Origin: an uncultured Clostridia bacterium
GTDB lineage: Bacteria; Bacillota; Clostridia; Oscillospirales; Oscillospiraceae
NCBI GenBank assembly: GCA_937858235.1
Contig: CALLZZ010000107.1
Coordinates: forward strand, 1-36,358
Reading direction: 5' to 3'
DNA: 36,358 nucleotides
Part shown: one piece after another, positions 1 to 8,436 of the stretch
How positions within the stretch are numbered: the first letter of the stretch is position 1
Layout of the letters: each line of letters starts with the position of its first letter
Notes under the pieces: model-generated
What the model was told of the DNA's origin: nothing
What the model saw: the letters and a program-made list of their open reading frames with translations, nothing else
The model's database searches: none
Made by a program: the position numbers and the translations under genes

Positions 1-807
1 GCATGGGAATCAGCGATCATTCGCAGTGCCCATGCGGTGAATCAAGGGATTTTTCCCCAGGTGGACAACAGAAACAAGGACTTTTTCTTCCTGCGGCGGC
101 TCCAGGGAAATCGAGCGGCAGAGACCATTGTGGATCTGTGTCAGAATCGACTGCCTAAGAATATGGGGATTCCTTCCGATCAGATTCAGGTGCTTTCCCC
201 TACCCGGAAGCACATTACCGGCACCGGACAGCTCAACGCCATGCTTCAGGCGGCGCTAAATCCACCGTCTAAGGAAAAACGGGAGCGAAAGTATGGCTCC
301 ATCGTATTCCGAGAGGGAGACCGGGTGATCCAGGTGAAAAACAACTACGATATTCTCTGGCGGGAGGAAGACCGCGTCCGGGGCGGTATGGGCATCTTTA
401 ACGGCGATATTGGTGTCATTACCTCGATCCGTCCCGATGCGGGAATGCTCACCGTCAACTTTGAGGGACGACTGGTAGAATACACCTGGGAGATGCTGGC
501 GGAACTGGAGCTAGCCTTCGCGATGACGGTGCACAAGGCTCAGGGCAGCGAGTACCGGGCGGTGATTTTGGCTGCCAGCAGCGGTGCACCGATGCTGCTG
601 ACCCGGGGGGTACTGTACACCGCCATCACCCGGGCCAAGGAGCTGTTTATCATCGTAGGGGACGAACATGTCATCGCCACCATGGTGGACAACGACCGGC
701 AGGATCAGCGGTACAGCGGACTGCGGGCGCGATTGGCAGAAGGCCAGCAAGGAAATCCGGTGAGGTCTACCCCCATGGAGGAGCTTTGCCAGGAAGAAGA
801 TCATTGA
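1..807 (+). CDS. recD2: RecD2-type ATP-dependent helicase, C-terminal part (5' truncated)
   Basis: This open frame runs in from the window edge and supplies about 268 C-terminal residues of a superfamily 1 DNA helicase. The first visible residues (SAIIRSAHAVNQG) match the helicase segment after motif III in RecD2. An SH3-like segment follows (NNYDILWREED, then FNGDIGVI), and then the UvrD_C_2 motifs MTVHKAQGSEY (motif V) and YTAITRAKELFIIVGD (motif VI). RecD2 acts alone as a 5'-3' helicase in Gram-positive bacteria that lack RecBC. Walker A and the N-terminal HhH region lie outside the window. The stop is followed within 41 bp by the AI-2E family gene on the same strand, so the two may be co-transcribed. 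Confidence 0.88.
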   Translation, partial: AWESAIIRSAHAVNQGIFPQVDNRNKDFFFLRRLQGNRAAETIVDLCQNRLPKNMGIPSDQIQVLSPTRKHITGTGQLNAMLQAALNPPSKEKRERKYGSIVFREGDRVIQVKNNYDILWREEDRVRGGMGIFNGDIGVITSIRPDAGMLTVNFEGRLVEYTWEMLAELELAFAMTVHKAQGSEYRAVILAASSGAPMLLTRGVLYTAITRAKELFIIVGDEHVIATMVDNDRQDQRYSGLRARLAEGQQGNPVRSTPMEELCQEEDH

Positions 808-847
808 GCGGGGTGAGAGCTCCGACGAAAAGGGGAGTGAAGAACCG

Positions 848-2128
848 ATGAAGGAACGTCCGTTCTGGAGCCAACTGAAGCATCCACTGCGGGATCTGGT
901 GCTGGCAGTGATTGGCCTGATCCTATTCCGCGATCTGCTGCTGCACTGGGGAGACGTTACTGCGTTTTTCGGCGCCATCCTAAACATTTTGATTCCCTTC
1001 CTGATGGGCGGCGTGATTGCCTATATCGTGATGCCATTATGTGACTTTTACGAGGAAGGGCTACAGAAGCTGGGGCAGCGGATCTTCCCCAAATTCAGTG
1101 ACAGAGACAAGACCAAGGGTGTTTCCCACCTCCTAGCCTGCTTTGCTGCGCTGATCACCTTTTTACTGGTGATTTTCCTGCTGTTGTGGCTGGTGGTTCC
1201 TCGCCTCATCGACAGCGTTACCATTCTGGTGCAGTCGTTTCCTGGCTATGCCCTGGAAGTTTACAAGAAAATTGGGCCGATTTTGCAATGGCTCAATCCG
1301 AATGACGCGCTGTCTGCCACCGACTGGGTGACCTCTGCCCGAGGAGCTGCGCAGGATTTGACCACCAAGATGTTAAACCTCGGGAATCTCTCTGCCAGCC
1401 TCAGCAGTGTGGGACACTATGTGGGTGCTGCCGCCACCTTAGTCACCAATACCATCGTAGGGGTTGTTTCTGCCTTCTACTGGCTCAGCAGCCGGAAGCA
1501 CTTTGCCCTCCAGGGGAAAAAGTTTCTCTTTGCCTGCCTGCCGGAGCGGTGGGCCAGGCAATTGGTGGAACGGCTGCAGTTTGCCAACCATGCCTTCTCA
1601 GGGTTCCTATCTGGAAAACTGCTGGACAGTCTGATTATGGGGGGCATCTGCTATATTGGCTGTCTGGTGATCGGGACTGATTACGCGCTGCTGGTAGGGG
1701 TGATCGTGGGGGTGACCAACCTGATCCCCTTCTTCGGCCCCTTTATCGGCGGCATCCCCTCTGCGCTGCTGATCTTCCTGGACAATCCCATCCAGGCACT
1801 GTATTTTATTATTTTCCTCATCATCCTCCAGCAGGTGGATGGCAACATCATCTCCCCGCACATCCTCAGTTCTTCTGTAGGGGTATCCGGGTTCTGGGTG
1901 CTCTTCTCTATTCTGTTCTTCGGCGGACTCTGGGGAATTCCTGGAATGGTGGTAGGCACCCCGCTTTTTGCGGTGCTCTACTCCATCCTGCGGGATTTGG
2001 TCAACGCTGGCCTGCGCCGGAAACAGTTGCCGGAGGAGGCCTGGCGATACGGAAACCTGGAGTCGCTAAGGGCTGAGACGCCAGATGGAACGTCGCCGGT
2101 GGAAGCCCCTAAATCGGAAAAGAAATAG
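848..2128 (+). CDS. AI-2E family transporter (YdbI/YtvI/PerM family)
   Basis: This 426-residue polytopic membrane protein has the layout of the AI-2E/PerM family. It has an N-terminal pair of hydrophobic helices, a third near residues 90-125, a soluble central region, then the conserved C-terminal helices around GTDYALLVGVIVGVTNLIP and FFGPFIGGIPSALLIF. The family name comes from E. coli TqsA. Other members are sodium/proton antiporters or are uncharacterised, so the substrate cannot be inferred. The start at 848 follows a GGGGAG ribosome site. The C-terminus is hydrophilic. A strong terminator follows two bases after the stop codon. Confidence 0.85.
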   Translation: MKERPFWSQLKHPLRDLVLAVIGLILFRDLLLHWGDVTAFFGAILNILIPFLMGGVIAYIVMPLCDFYEEGLQKLGQRIFPKFSDRDKTKGVSHLLACFAALITFLLVIFLLLWLVVPRLIDSVTILVQSFPGYALEVYKKIGPILQWLNPNDALSATDWVTSARGAAQDLTTKMLNLGNLSASLSSVGHYVGAAATLVTNTIVGVVSAFYWLSSRKHFALQGKKFLFACLPERWARQLVERLQFANHAFSGFLSGKLLDSLIMGGICYIGCLVIGTDYALLVGVIVGVTNLIPFFGPFIGGIPSALLIFLDNPIQALYFIIFLIILQQVDGNIISPHILSSSVGVSGFWVLFSILFFGGLWGIPGMVVGTPLFAVLYSILRDLVNAGLRRKQLPEEAWRYGNLESLRAETPDGTSPVEAPKSEKK

Positions 2129-2129
2129 C

Positions 2130-2168
2130 AAACAGGCGTACCGTAACAGAAAACGGTACGCCTGTTTT
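2130..2168. terminator. Bidirectional rho-independent terminator
   Basis: A perfect 15-bp inverted repeat (arms 2130-2144 and 2153-2167, loop of 8 nt) has A-rich DNA on one side and a T run on the other. It sits between the convergent AI-2E family and pyrophosphatase genes and can serve both. Confidence 0.85.
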
Positions 2169-2192
2169 GTGTTTCATACTGTGGGAAAATCA

Positions 2193-2735
2193 TCAGCGGC
2201 AGTATTTGTCGATGTAAGAGTTCAAGCACTTGCTGATGATTACTTTGGCTTCCTCTTCACCCTGTGGCTCGTTGACCACGGTCTCTTTTCCCTCCAGCAT
2301 TTTGTAGATGGAAAAGAAGTGGGTCATCTCCCGGAACATGTGATCCGGCAGTTCGGAAATATTATGATACATATTGTAGTTGGGGTCGTTGAAGGGAATG
2401 GCAATGATCTTTTCATCCATCTTTCCCTGATCCAGCATAGTGAATACCCCGATTGGGTAACAGCGCACCATGCTCAGGGGCAGGATTGGTTCACTGCACA
2501 GCACCAGTACATCCAAGGGGTCATCGTCCTCTGCGTAGGTACGGGGAATGAATCCGTAGTTGGCTGGGTAATGGGTAGAGGTGTAGAGCACCCGATCCAG
2601 GATAATGAAACCAGTTTCCTTGTCCAGCTCGTACTTGGATTTGGAGCCCTTCTCAATTTCGATTACGGCGATAAAATCATCCGGCTTCAGCCGGTCGGGG
2701 GTTACGTCGCGCCACAAATTTGCCAAAATTTCCAT
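2193..2735 (-). CDS. ppa: Soluble family I inorganic pyrophosphatase
   Basis: The enzyme hydrolyses pyrophosphate to two phosphates in the cytoplasm and pulls biosynthetic reactions forward. At 180 residues it is the usual size for family I. The family signature is present as EDDDPLDVLVL (Asp70, 71, 72 and 75 from the first ATG). It is preceded by the substrate-binding stretch EIEKGSKSKYELD and by HYPANYGFIP. The AAGGAG ribosome site at 2736-2741 directly abuts the ATG at 2733-2735, which leaves no spacing. The in-frame TTG at 2724-2726, nine bases from that site, may be the real start and would give 177 residues. The gene is monocistronic, converges on the AI-2E family gene and shares a terminator with it. 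Confidence 0.93.
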   Translation of the reverse strand: MEILANLWRDVTPDRLKPDDFIAVIEIEKGSKSKYELDKETGFIILDRVLYTSTHYPANYGFIPRTYAEDDDPLDVLVLCSEPILPLSMVRCYPIGVFTMLDQGKMDEKIIAIPFNDPNYNMYHNISELPDHMFREMTHFFSIYKMLEGKETVVNEPQGEEEAKVIISKCLNSYIDKYCR

Positions 2736-3023
2736 CTCCTTTTCGGCGGTCCCTCAGGACGCCAAATTTCGGTGTGTGGATGTTCTATGATATAGGAGGA
2801 GGGGTCACTGTACCCGTTGTGGGACGGTGGACACCTCTCTCAAACGAATCTATTTTACCACAGCGGTTGTCAGAACACCATTGGCGAAACTGTGCAAAGA
2901 AACGGGAAAACGAAGGACTGTTTCAGATAGATTTAAGTTTACAGACGTATAGTATATGCTGTTAAAGTCCCCTGATTCGGGAGGTGTTTTCTTCTGAATC
3001 ACGCGCAAAGGAGGAAAAGAACT

Positions 3024-4079
3024 GTGATTGAAATCAGGAACCTAGTCAAACGCTACGGCGACCATGTAGCGGTGGATCACCTGAACCTGACCATTGAGGA
3101 AGGGAAAGTCTACGGCTTTTTGGGACCCAATGGGGCGGGGAAATCCACCACCATGAATATTATGACTGGCTATCTCAGTGCTACGGAAGGTGATGTAATC
3201 ATCAACGGCCACAGCATTCTGGAGGAGCCGGAGGAGGCAAAAGCCTGTATCGGGTATTTGCCGGAGCTGCCCCCACTGTACACGGATATGACCGTGCTGG
3301 AGTATCTGACCTTCTGTGCCGGCTTGAAACGGGTGCCGGTGCAGGAACGGTCGGCACAAATTCAGCGGGTGGTACAGATGACTCGGCTGGAAAGTGTAAT
3401 CGGGCGGCTCATTGCCAACCTGTCTAAGGGATATCGGCAGCGGGTGGGATTGGCTCAGGCGATTCTGGGGTTCCCGCCCATCATCATCCTGGACGAGCCT
3501 ACCATAGGGTTGGACCCCAAGCAGATCATTGAGATTCGTCGCCTGATTTCCAATCTGGCCAAGGAGCACACGGTAATTCTCAGCTCTCACATCCTGTCTG
3601 AGATCCAAGCGGTCTGCGACCAGATCATCATCATTCACCATGGCAAGCTGCTGGCCAATGACACGCCGGATCGACTGGAGGAAGAGCTGGGTGGCAGCAA
3701 TACCCTGCACCTGACGGTGAAGGGGGAAAAGAAGACTGTGGAAAAGCTGCTGGCGAATGAAGCCGGTGTTACCGTGGAGGAACTGGAGCAGGAGGGTGCC
3801 TACACCTACGCCACTGTGCGGATGGGGGCAGAGGACGTCAGAGAGCATTTGTTTTTTGCCTGTGCAGATCAACGGACGCCAATTCTCAATCTACATCTGG
3901 ACGAAACCAGCCTGGAACAGGTTTTCCTGCGCCTGACCAGCGATGCGGTAGTGGCTCCGCCCCAGAAAAAACGGCGGGGATTGCTTCATCGAAATTCTGT
4001 CCAGCCGGAGGGAACATCGATAGCTGTTGCTCCGGTTCATCCGGAGGAGCCGGAAAAACATGAGGAGGTGTCTGACTGA
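3024..4079 (+). CDS. ABC transporter ATP-binding protein (GldA/NatA-like)
   Basis: This is the nucleotide-binding subunit of an ABC-2 type system. Walker A is GPNGAGKST (residues 34-42), the signature is LSKGYRQRVG (from residue 133) and Walker B with its catalytic Glu is IIILDEP (153-159). The D-loop GLDP and switch His (LSSHIL) follow. The protein is 351 residues, with about 130 after the ATPase core, including a Pro/Lys/Glu-rich tail. Translation starts at GTG 3024 after AAAGGAGG. The stop overlaps the next ATG (TGATG), so the permease is translationally coupled. The following GldF- and GldG-like partners identify a Gld-type exporter. Gld names come from Bacteroidetes gliding loci, but clostridial copies are not tied to gliding and their substrate is unknown. 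Confidence 0.9.
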   Translation: MIEIRNLVKRYGDHVAVDHLNLTIEEGKVYGFLGPNGAGKSTTMNIMTGYLSATEGDVIINGHSILEEPEEAKACIGYLPELPPLYTDMTVLEYLTFCAGLKRVPVQERSAQIQRVVQMTRLESVIGRLIANLSKGYRQRVGLAQAILGFPPIIILDEPTIGLDPKQIIEIRRLISNLAKEHTVILSSHILSEIQAVCDQIIIIHHGKLLANDTPDRLEEELGGSNTLHLTVKGEKKTVEKLLANEAGVTVEELEQEGAYTYATVRMGAEDVREHLFFACADQRTPILNLHLDETSLEQVFLRLTSDAVVAPPQKKRRGLLHRNSVQPEGTSIAVAPVHPEEPEKHEEVSD

Positions 4080-4957
4080 TGAAGGCGATCTATAAACGAG
4101 AACTGGGTGCCTATTTCCACTCCATGATTGGCAGCGTCTGCGTAGCCTTTATGCTGGCCGCGGTGGGTCTGTACTTCATGGTCTACAACATGTTCCAGGG
4201 CGCTCCTGGCTTTGCCACCGCGCTGTCTTCTGCAATTTTCCTGTTTATCATTGTGATCCCGCTGCTGACTATGCGCTCCGTGGCTGAGGATCGGAAGAAC
4301 AAAACTGATCAGCTGCTGCTGACCGCACCGGTTTCCGTGACCAGTGTGGTACTGGGAAAGTTTTTCGCCATGGTTACCGTCTTTGCGGTGCCCTGCGTCC
4401 TCTACTGCTTCTGTCCTTTGATTATGAAGCTGGCCAGCGGCAGCGAGGGGATTGTCTACTTTAAATCCGACTATGCAACTATTCTGGCTTTCCTGCTGCT
4501 GGGCTGCCTGTATATCTCCATCGGGCTGCTGATCTCCGCCCTCACCGAGAGTCAGATCATCGCTGCCGTGGCAACGGCGGGGGTGCTGGTGCTCCTGTAC
4601 CTGTGGGATGGCATCCTCAACTTTCTGCCAACGGCAGCCGGTGGTAACCTCATCGGTATGATCATTGTGGTGCTGCTCATTGCCCTGCTGCTGTACAGTT
4701 TGACCTCTAGTTTTGTGATCAGCGGTGTAGTAGGTGCCGCCGGGATTGTGGCGCTGGTGGTCTGCTACATCGTCAACTCCGAGCTGTTTGCCAGCCTCCT
4801 GCCCAATGTGCTGGGGGCGTTTTCCCTGACCACCGTGCTCACCAACTTTGCCACAGACTATATCTTTGACGCGGGTGGGCTGGTGCTTTACCTGTCTCTG
4901 ACATTCCTGATGCTATTCCTCACCGTCCAGATGATTCAGAGACGGCGCTGGAATTAA
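4079..4957 (+). CDS. ABC-2 type permease (GldF-like)
   Basis: This 292-residue integral membrane protein has about six hydrophobic segments. An N-terminal cytoplasmic anchor (KAIYKRELGAYFHS) opens into the first helix. The conserved coupling segment is LTMRSVAEDRKNKTDQLLLT, followed by PVSVTSVVLGKF, the hallmark of the ABC-2/GldF permease family. It is the membrane subunit for the ATPase encoded just upstream, whose stop codon it overlaps. The GldG-like gene follows 12 bp later. Confidence 0.88.
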   Translation: MKAIYKRELGAYFHSMIGSVCVAFMLAAVGLYFMVYNMFQGAPGFATALSSAIFLFIIVIPLLTMRSVAEDRKNKTDQLLLTAPVSVTSVVLGKFFAMVTVFAVPCVLYCFCPLIMKLASGSEGIVYFKSDYATILAFLLLGCLYISIGLLISALTESQIIAAVATAGVLVLLYLWDGILNFLPTAAGGNLIGMIIVVLLIALLLYSLTSSFVISGVVGAAGIVALVVCYIVNSELFASLLPNVLGAFSLTTVLTNFATDYIFDAGGLVLYLSLTFLMLFLTVQMIQRRRWN

Positions 4958-4969
4958 GGAGGTGCACAC

Positions 4970-6526
4970 ATGAGTCTGAAAAGAACAAAAAAAGCTGAGC
5001 CGGTTCAGCCAGGAAAACAGGCGAAACCAGAAAAGGTGGCTCTGGAAAAGCGGAAAACCGCGAAGAGGAAAAATGGACTGATGTCTACCGGTATGATCGC
5101 GGTAGCAGTGGCCATTGTGGTGGTGTTCAACGTTGCGGTAAATATGTTGCCCTCCAGCGTTCGTCAATTTGACAGTTCCAACAGCAAGATTTATGAGATT
5201 TCCGATACCACACAGGAGTACTTGGGGAAGCTGGACAAGGATGTGACGCTGACCGTCGTGGCAGCAGATGCAGACATTGATTACCGGCTCAGTCACTTCC
5301 TGGATCTGTACACTGCCCTGTCTGACCGTGTGACCCAGAAGAAGGTGGATCCGGTGGCGTACCCTTCAGTTCTGACGAAATACGACTGCGAAGCAAATTC
5401 CATTGTGGTTCAGTGTGCCGATACCGACCAGTCCTATGTTATCCCCATCAGTGACATCCTGGTGCCGGACAGCTATTATCAGTACTACTACAACGAGACC
5501 GTATACAATGAGTTTGACGGAGACGGTCAGCTGACCAGCGCCATTGATTCGGTGGTTTCCAACGTCAGCCATACGGCTTACCGGGTGACCAATCACAGTG
5601 AGGCAGGGCTGGGGAAAGAGGTTTCCGCCCTGCTGACCAAGAATCACTTTACCGTCAACGAGCTGAGTCTGCTCATGGACGGCGGCGTTCCCGATGACTG
5701 TGAGGTTCTGATTCTGAACCAGCCCACCAAGGATCTGGCCAAGGATGAGTTGAAGATGATCCGGACCTATCTGTCTAAGGGGGGACAGGTGTCCCTGATC
5801 CTGCCCAGTGAGAGCTTTAAGCATCCCAATCTGAACACCCTTATGAAGGAGTATGGGCTCAAAATGGCCGGTGGCTACGCCGGAGATACCCAGCGGTACT
5901 ACACCAGTGCCCAGAACTATCTGACCTTCTTCCCGGAGCTGAACACGGACAGCGAAGCCATCACCGGACTGACCTCCGAAGACTTGGCTCTGGTAAATCA
6001 GGCCCTGTCCATGAAGCAGGTGGATGCGGCGCGGGATACCATCACAGTAGACGCGTTTTTGACCACCTCAGAAAGCGGCATGACCGTGGTCAGCGAGGAT
6101 GACTACACCAAAGGTCAGTATGTGGTGGGCGCCACCGCCAGCGAAGTGGTGGGGCAAAAGGAAACGGACAGTAAGGACAAAGACGGAGGCTCCAGTGCGG
6201 CTGCCGCCACCAGTGCCAAGGGTTCCGATGCGGAAGAGAGCAACGACGTTGTGGCACGGCTTACCGTGCTCACCGCCAACTCCCTCATTGACGACAACAT
6301 CTGTGGTCAGTTCGGTGATGCCATCTGCAACCTTACCGTCTACATGAACACCATTACCGCTGCCTTTGACGACACCAGTACCATTTCCATTCCCTCCAAG
6401 AGTTTGCAGGATGCCACCAACACGGTTACCAGTGCCGGTGTCTGGAGCATGCTCTATTTGGTGGTGCTGCCTCTGGTCGCTCTGATTGTGGGCTTTGTGG
6501 TCTGGTACCGCCGCCGGAAGCTATAA
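4970..6526 (+). CDS. GldG family protein (ABC-type auxiliary membrane protein)
   Basis: This 518-residue protein has a Lys-rich cytoplasmic N-terminus, one membrane helix at about residues 40-60, a large extracytoplasmic region and a C-terminal helix (about 490-512) ending in YRRRK. The soluble part contains an ABC_transp_aux-type segment with DCEVLILNQPTKDL and a KGGQVSLIL strand, like the GldG/IFT52 fold. A low-complexity Ser/Ala/Asp/Lys-rich insert occurs around residues 400-420. Its position after the ATPase and GldF-like permease, with a good AAGGAGGTG site, supports a three-part complex. The transported substrate is unknown. Confidence 0.85.
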   Translation: MSLKRTKKAEPVQPGKQAKPEKVALEKRKTAKRKNGLMSTGMIAVAVAIVVVFNVAVNMLPSSVRQFDSSNSKIYEISDTTQEYLGKLDKDVTLTVVAADADIDYRLSHFLDLYTALSDRVTQKKVDPVAYPSVLTKYDCEANSIVVQCADTDQSYVIPISDILVPDSYYQYYYNETVYNEFDGDGQLTSAIDSVVSNVSHTAYRVTNHSEAGLGKEVSALLTKNHFTVNELSLLMDGGVPDDCEVLILNQPTKDLAKDELKMIRTYLSKGGQVSLILPSESFKHPNLNTLMKEYGLKMAGGYAGDTQRYYTSAQNYLTFFPELNTDSEAITGLTSEDLALVNQALSMKQVDAARDTITVDAFLTTSESGMTVVSEDDYTKGQYVVGATASEVVGQKETDSKDKDGGSSAAAATSAKGSDAEESNDVVARLTVLTANSLIDDNICGQFGDAICNLTVYMNTITAAFDDTSTISIPSKSLQDATNTVTSAGVWSMLYLVVLPLVALIVGFVVWYRRRKL

Positions 6527-6538
6527 GGAGGCAGAGCT

Positions 6539-7642
6539 ATGGCAAAGAAGAAAAAGCAACTGCTGATCCTGTTCATCGCCCTGGGGGTAGTAGTGGTGTT
6601 GCTGGTGGGACTGGTGATTTGGAACTGGTACAGTGCCAAGCAGAAGGCGGCAGCGGAGGAAGCTGCGGTTATTCATGTGACCACGGTAGAGGATCCGGTT
6701 CAGCTCACCTTCTGCAATGGAAAGGACACCCTGTCCTTTGCTAAGAAGGATGACGCCTGGACGTCCCAGGACAACCCGGAATTCCCCCTGGACAGCACTT
6801 TTGTGGAGACTATTGTCACCACCCTGGCTGATCTGACTGCGGATCGGCAGCTGGACATTGTGGATGAACTCAGCGCCTATGGCCTGAAGGATGCCAAGGA
6901 GTGGGTGACTATCACCGACGAAAGCGGTGATTCTGCTACCCTCTACTTGGGCAACACCACCGGGGAGAGCGATTATTACGCTATGCTAAAGGGTGGGGAG
7001 ACCATCTACACCATTCCCGCCGATTTGGTGAACGATATTGCCTACGATCTGTACGGCATGGCTAAGCTGGCAGAGTTCCCGGTGCTCAGCAGCAGCAACA
7101 CCCAAACGGTCACCATTAGTGGGAAGATGAAGAGTACCCTGACGGTGGAGGCCGCAGAGGGTGATTCCGGCAGCGATGCAGAGGATTCGGCGTCCTCCGG
7201 CGGGGATAGTTCTGCCGAGGGGACAAAGACCCAGGATTATAACTGGTATCTGTCCGGAGAGGTGGATGTGACCAAAGAGGCGTATCTCACCGCCTTGCGG
7301 ACGGAAATCGACTCCATCGCGTTTGCGAAGCTCTTCGACTTCCAGCCTGACAAGGGCGATTGGAAGGGTTACGGGCTCCAGAGTCCCACTGCCACGCTAA
7401 CGGTGCAGTATCTGGACAGCGACAGCAAGAGTCAGACCGTTACGCTGCTTATCGGTTCCACTTATACTGACTCCGACGGCACGAAGTATTACTACGCCAT
7501 GCTGAAGGGGGACGAGGAAGCAGTGTACCTGATTAAGGAGGAAAGCGTGCAACAGACCGTTGCCGCAGCGAAAGACGGGTATGCAAAGGCATCCGCGGAC
7601 TACCAGGAAACGGATGCGGATTCCACCGAAACGACAGAATAA
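6539..7642 (+). CDS. DUF4340 domain-containing membrane-anchored protein
   Basis: This 367-residue protein has one N-terminal membrane helix (about residues 8-28) and an extracytoplasmic region. That region carries two similar DUF4340-type repeats: compare YAMLKGGETIYTI near residue 150 with YAMLKGDEEAVYLI near 320, each after a short Leu-Thr-rich beta segment. An acidic Ser/Gly/Asp/Glu-rich linker separates them at about residues 205-235. It starts 12 bp after the GldG-like stop and is the last gene before a strong terminator, so it belongs to the same operon. DUF4340 proteins commonly accompany GldG-type systems. Their biochemical role is not established. Confidence 0.8.
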   Translation: MAKKKKQLLILFIALGVVVVLLVGLVIWNWYSAKQKAAAEEAAVIHVTTVEDPVQLTFCNGKDTLSFAKKDDAWTSQDNPEFPLDSTFVETIVTTLADLTADRQLDIVDELSAYGLKDAKEWVTITDESGDSATLYLGNTTGESDYYAMLKGGETIYTIPADLVNDIAYDLYGMAKLAEFPVLSSSNTQTVTISGKMKSTLTVEAAEGDSGSDAEDSASSGGDSSAEGTKTQDYNWYLSGEVDVTKEAYLTALRTEIDSIAFAKLFDFQPDKGDWKGYGLQSPTATLTVQYLDSDSKSQTVTLLIGSTYTDSDGTKYYYAMLKGDEEAVYLIKEESVQQTVAAAKDGYAKASADYQETDADSTETTE

Positions 7643-7657
7643 CCACACGGCAAGGGG

Positions 7658-7690
7658 AGACCGGGAGCGCACCAGTTCCCGGTCTTCTTT
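7658..7690 (+). terminator. Rho-independent terminator of the Gld-type operon
   Basis: A 9-bp perfect stem (7658-7666 with 7677-7685) and a 10-nt loop are followed by TCTTTCTCTT. It lies 15 bp after the DUF4340 stop codon. Confidence 0.8.
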
Positions 7691-7693
7691 CTC

Positions 7694-7722
7694 TTGCAGG
7701 GCGGTGGGAAAACAGGTAGAAT
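7694..7722 (+). promoter_or_regulatory. Candidate sigma-A promoter for the two-component operon
   Basis: TTGCAG at 7694-7699 and TAGAAT at 7717-7722 are separated by 17 bp. They lie between the upstream terminator and the response regulator start. Confidence 0.5.
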
Positions 7723-7758
7723 GAAAGCAAATTTTGGAACTTTGGAGGTGACATGGTC

Positions 7759-8436
7759 ATGCGTGTACTGATTGTAGAGGACGAGCGGCGACTGGCTCGC
7801 ACCCTGGCGGATCTGATGGAAGCGCACAACTATACTGCTGATCTGTCCTACGACGGGGAAGCGGGGTTAGACAACGCCCTGTCCGATATTTATGACGTGA
7901 TTTTGCTGGATGTGATGCTGCCGAAACTGAGTGGATACCAGGTGGCGCAACAGCTGCGGGCGGCGGGGAATCGGACGCCGGTGCTGATGTTGACGGCTCG
8001 AACCGAGGTAGATGACCGGATTACCGGTCTGGATGCCGGGGCAGACTATTACCTGACAAAACCCTTCGACTCCAACGAGCTGCTGGCCTGTATTCGTGCC
8101 ATCACCCGCCGTACCACCGATGCGGTGGACAATGCTATGACCTTTGGAGATCTGCGTCTGGAGCTGGATACCTGTCAGCTGCTCTGTGGAGAGCGGGTGG
8201 TACGGCTGAGCAAGAAGGAGTTTGAGATTCTCTCTAAGCTCATGGCAAACGGTGAAAAGGTAGTTACTAAGGAACAGCTGATCCTTTCCGTCTGGGGCTA
8301 CGAGTCGGAGGCGGAGGACAACAATGTAGAGGTGTATATTTCCTTCCTGCGTAAAAAGCTCAAGCATCTGAAGAGTGATGTCAGCATCAAAACCCTCCGG
8401 ATGCTGGGGTACCACCTACAGGAGAGAACATTATGA
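7759..8436 (+). CDS. OmpR/PhoB-family response regulator
   Basis: This is a DNA-binding two-component regulator of about 225 residues. The N-terminal receiver domain shows the acidic pocket in VEDE, the phospho-acceptor Asp in ILLDVMLP, the Thr of MLTAR and the Lys of YLTKPF. A linker leads to a C-terminal winged helix with LSKKEFEIL, the recognition region VVTKEQLILSVWG and the NNVEVYISFLRKKL helix. I chose ATG 7759, which gives MRVLIVEDE and stands 10 bases after GGAGG. An ATG at 7753 is only four bases from it. The kinase gene overlaps the 3' end by four bases (ATGA), so the pair is coupled. The stimulus is unknown. Confidence 0.93.
   Translation: MRVLIVEDERRLARTLADLMEAHNYTADLSYDGEAGLDNALSDIYDVILLDVMLPKLSGYQVAQQLRAAGNRTPVLMLTARTEVDDRITGLDAGADYYLTKPFDSNELLACIRAITRRTTDAVDNAMTFGDLRLELDTCQLLCGERVVRLSKKEFEILSKLMANGEKVVTKEQLILSVWGYESEAEDNNVEVYISFLRKKLKHLKSDVSIKTLRMLGYHLQERTL

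Noticed and set aside
3042..3872. Antisense frame across the ABC ATPase gene
   Set aside because: Composition is that of a shadow frame, and the sense strand has Walker and signature motifs.
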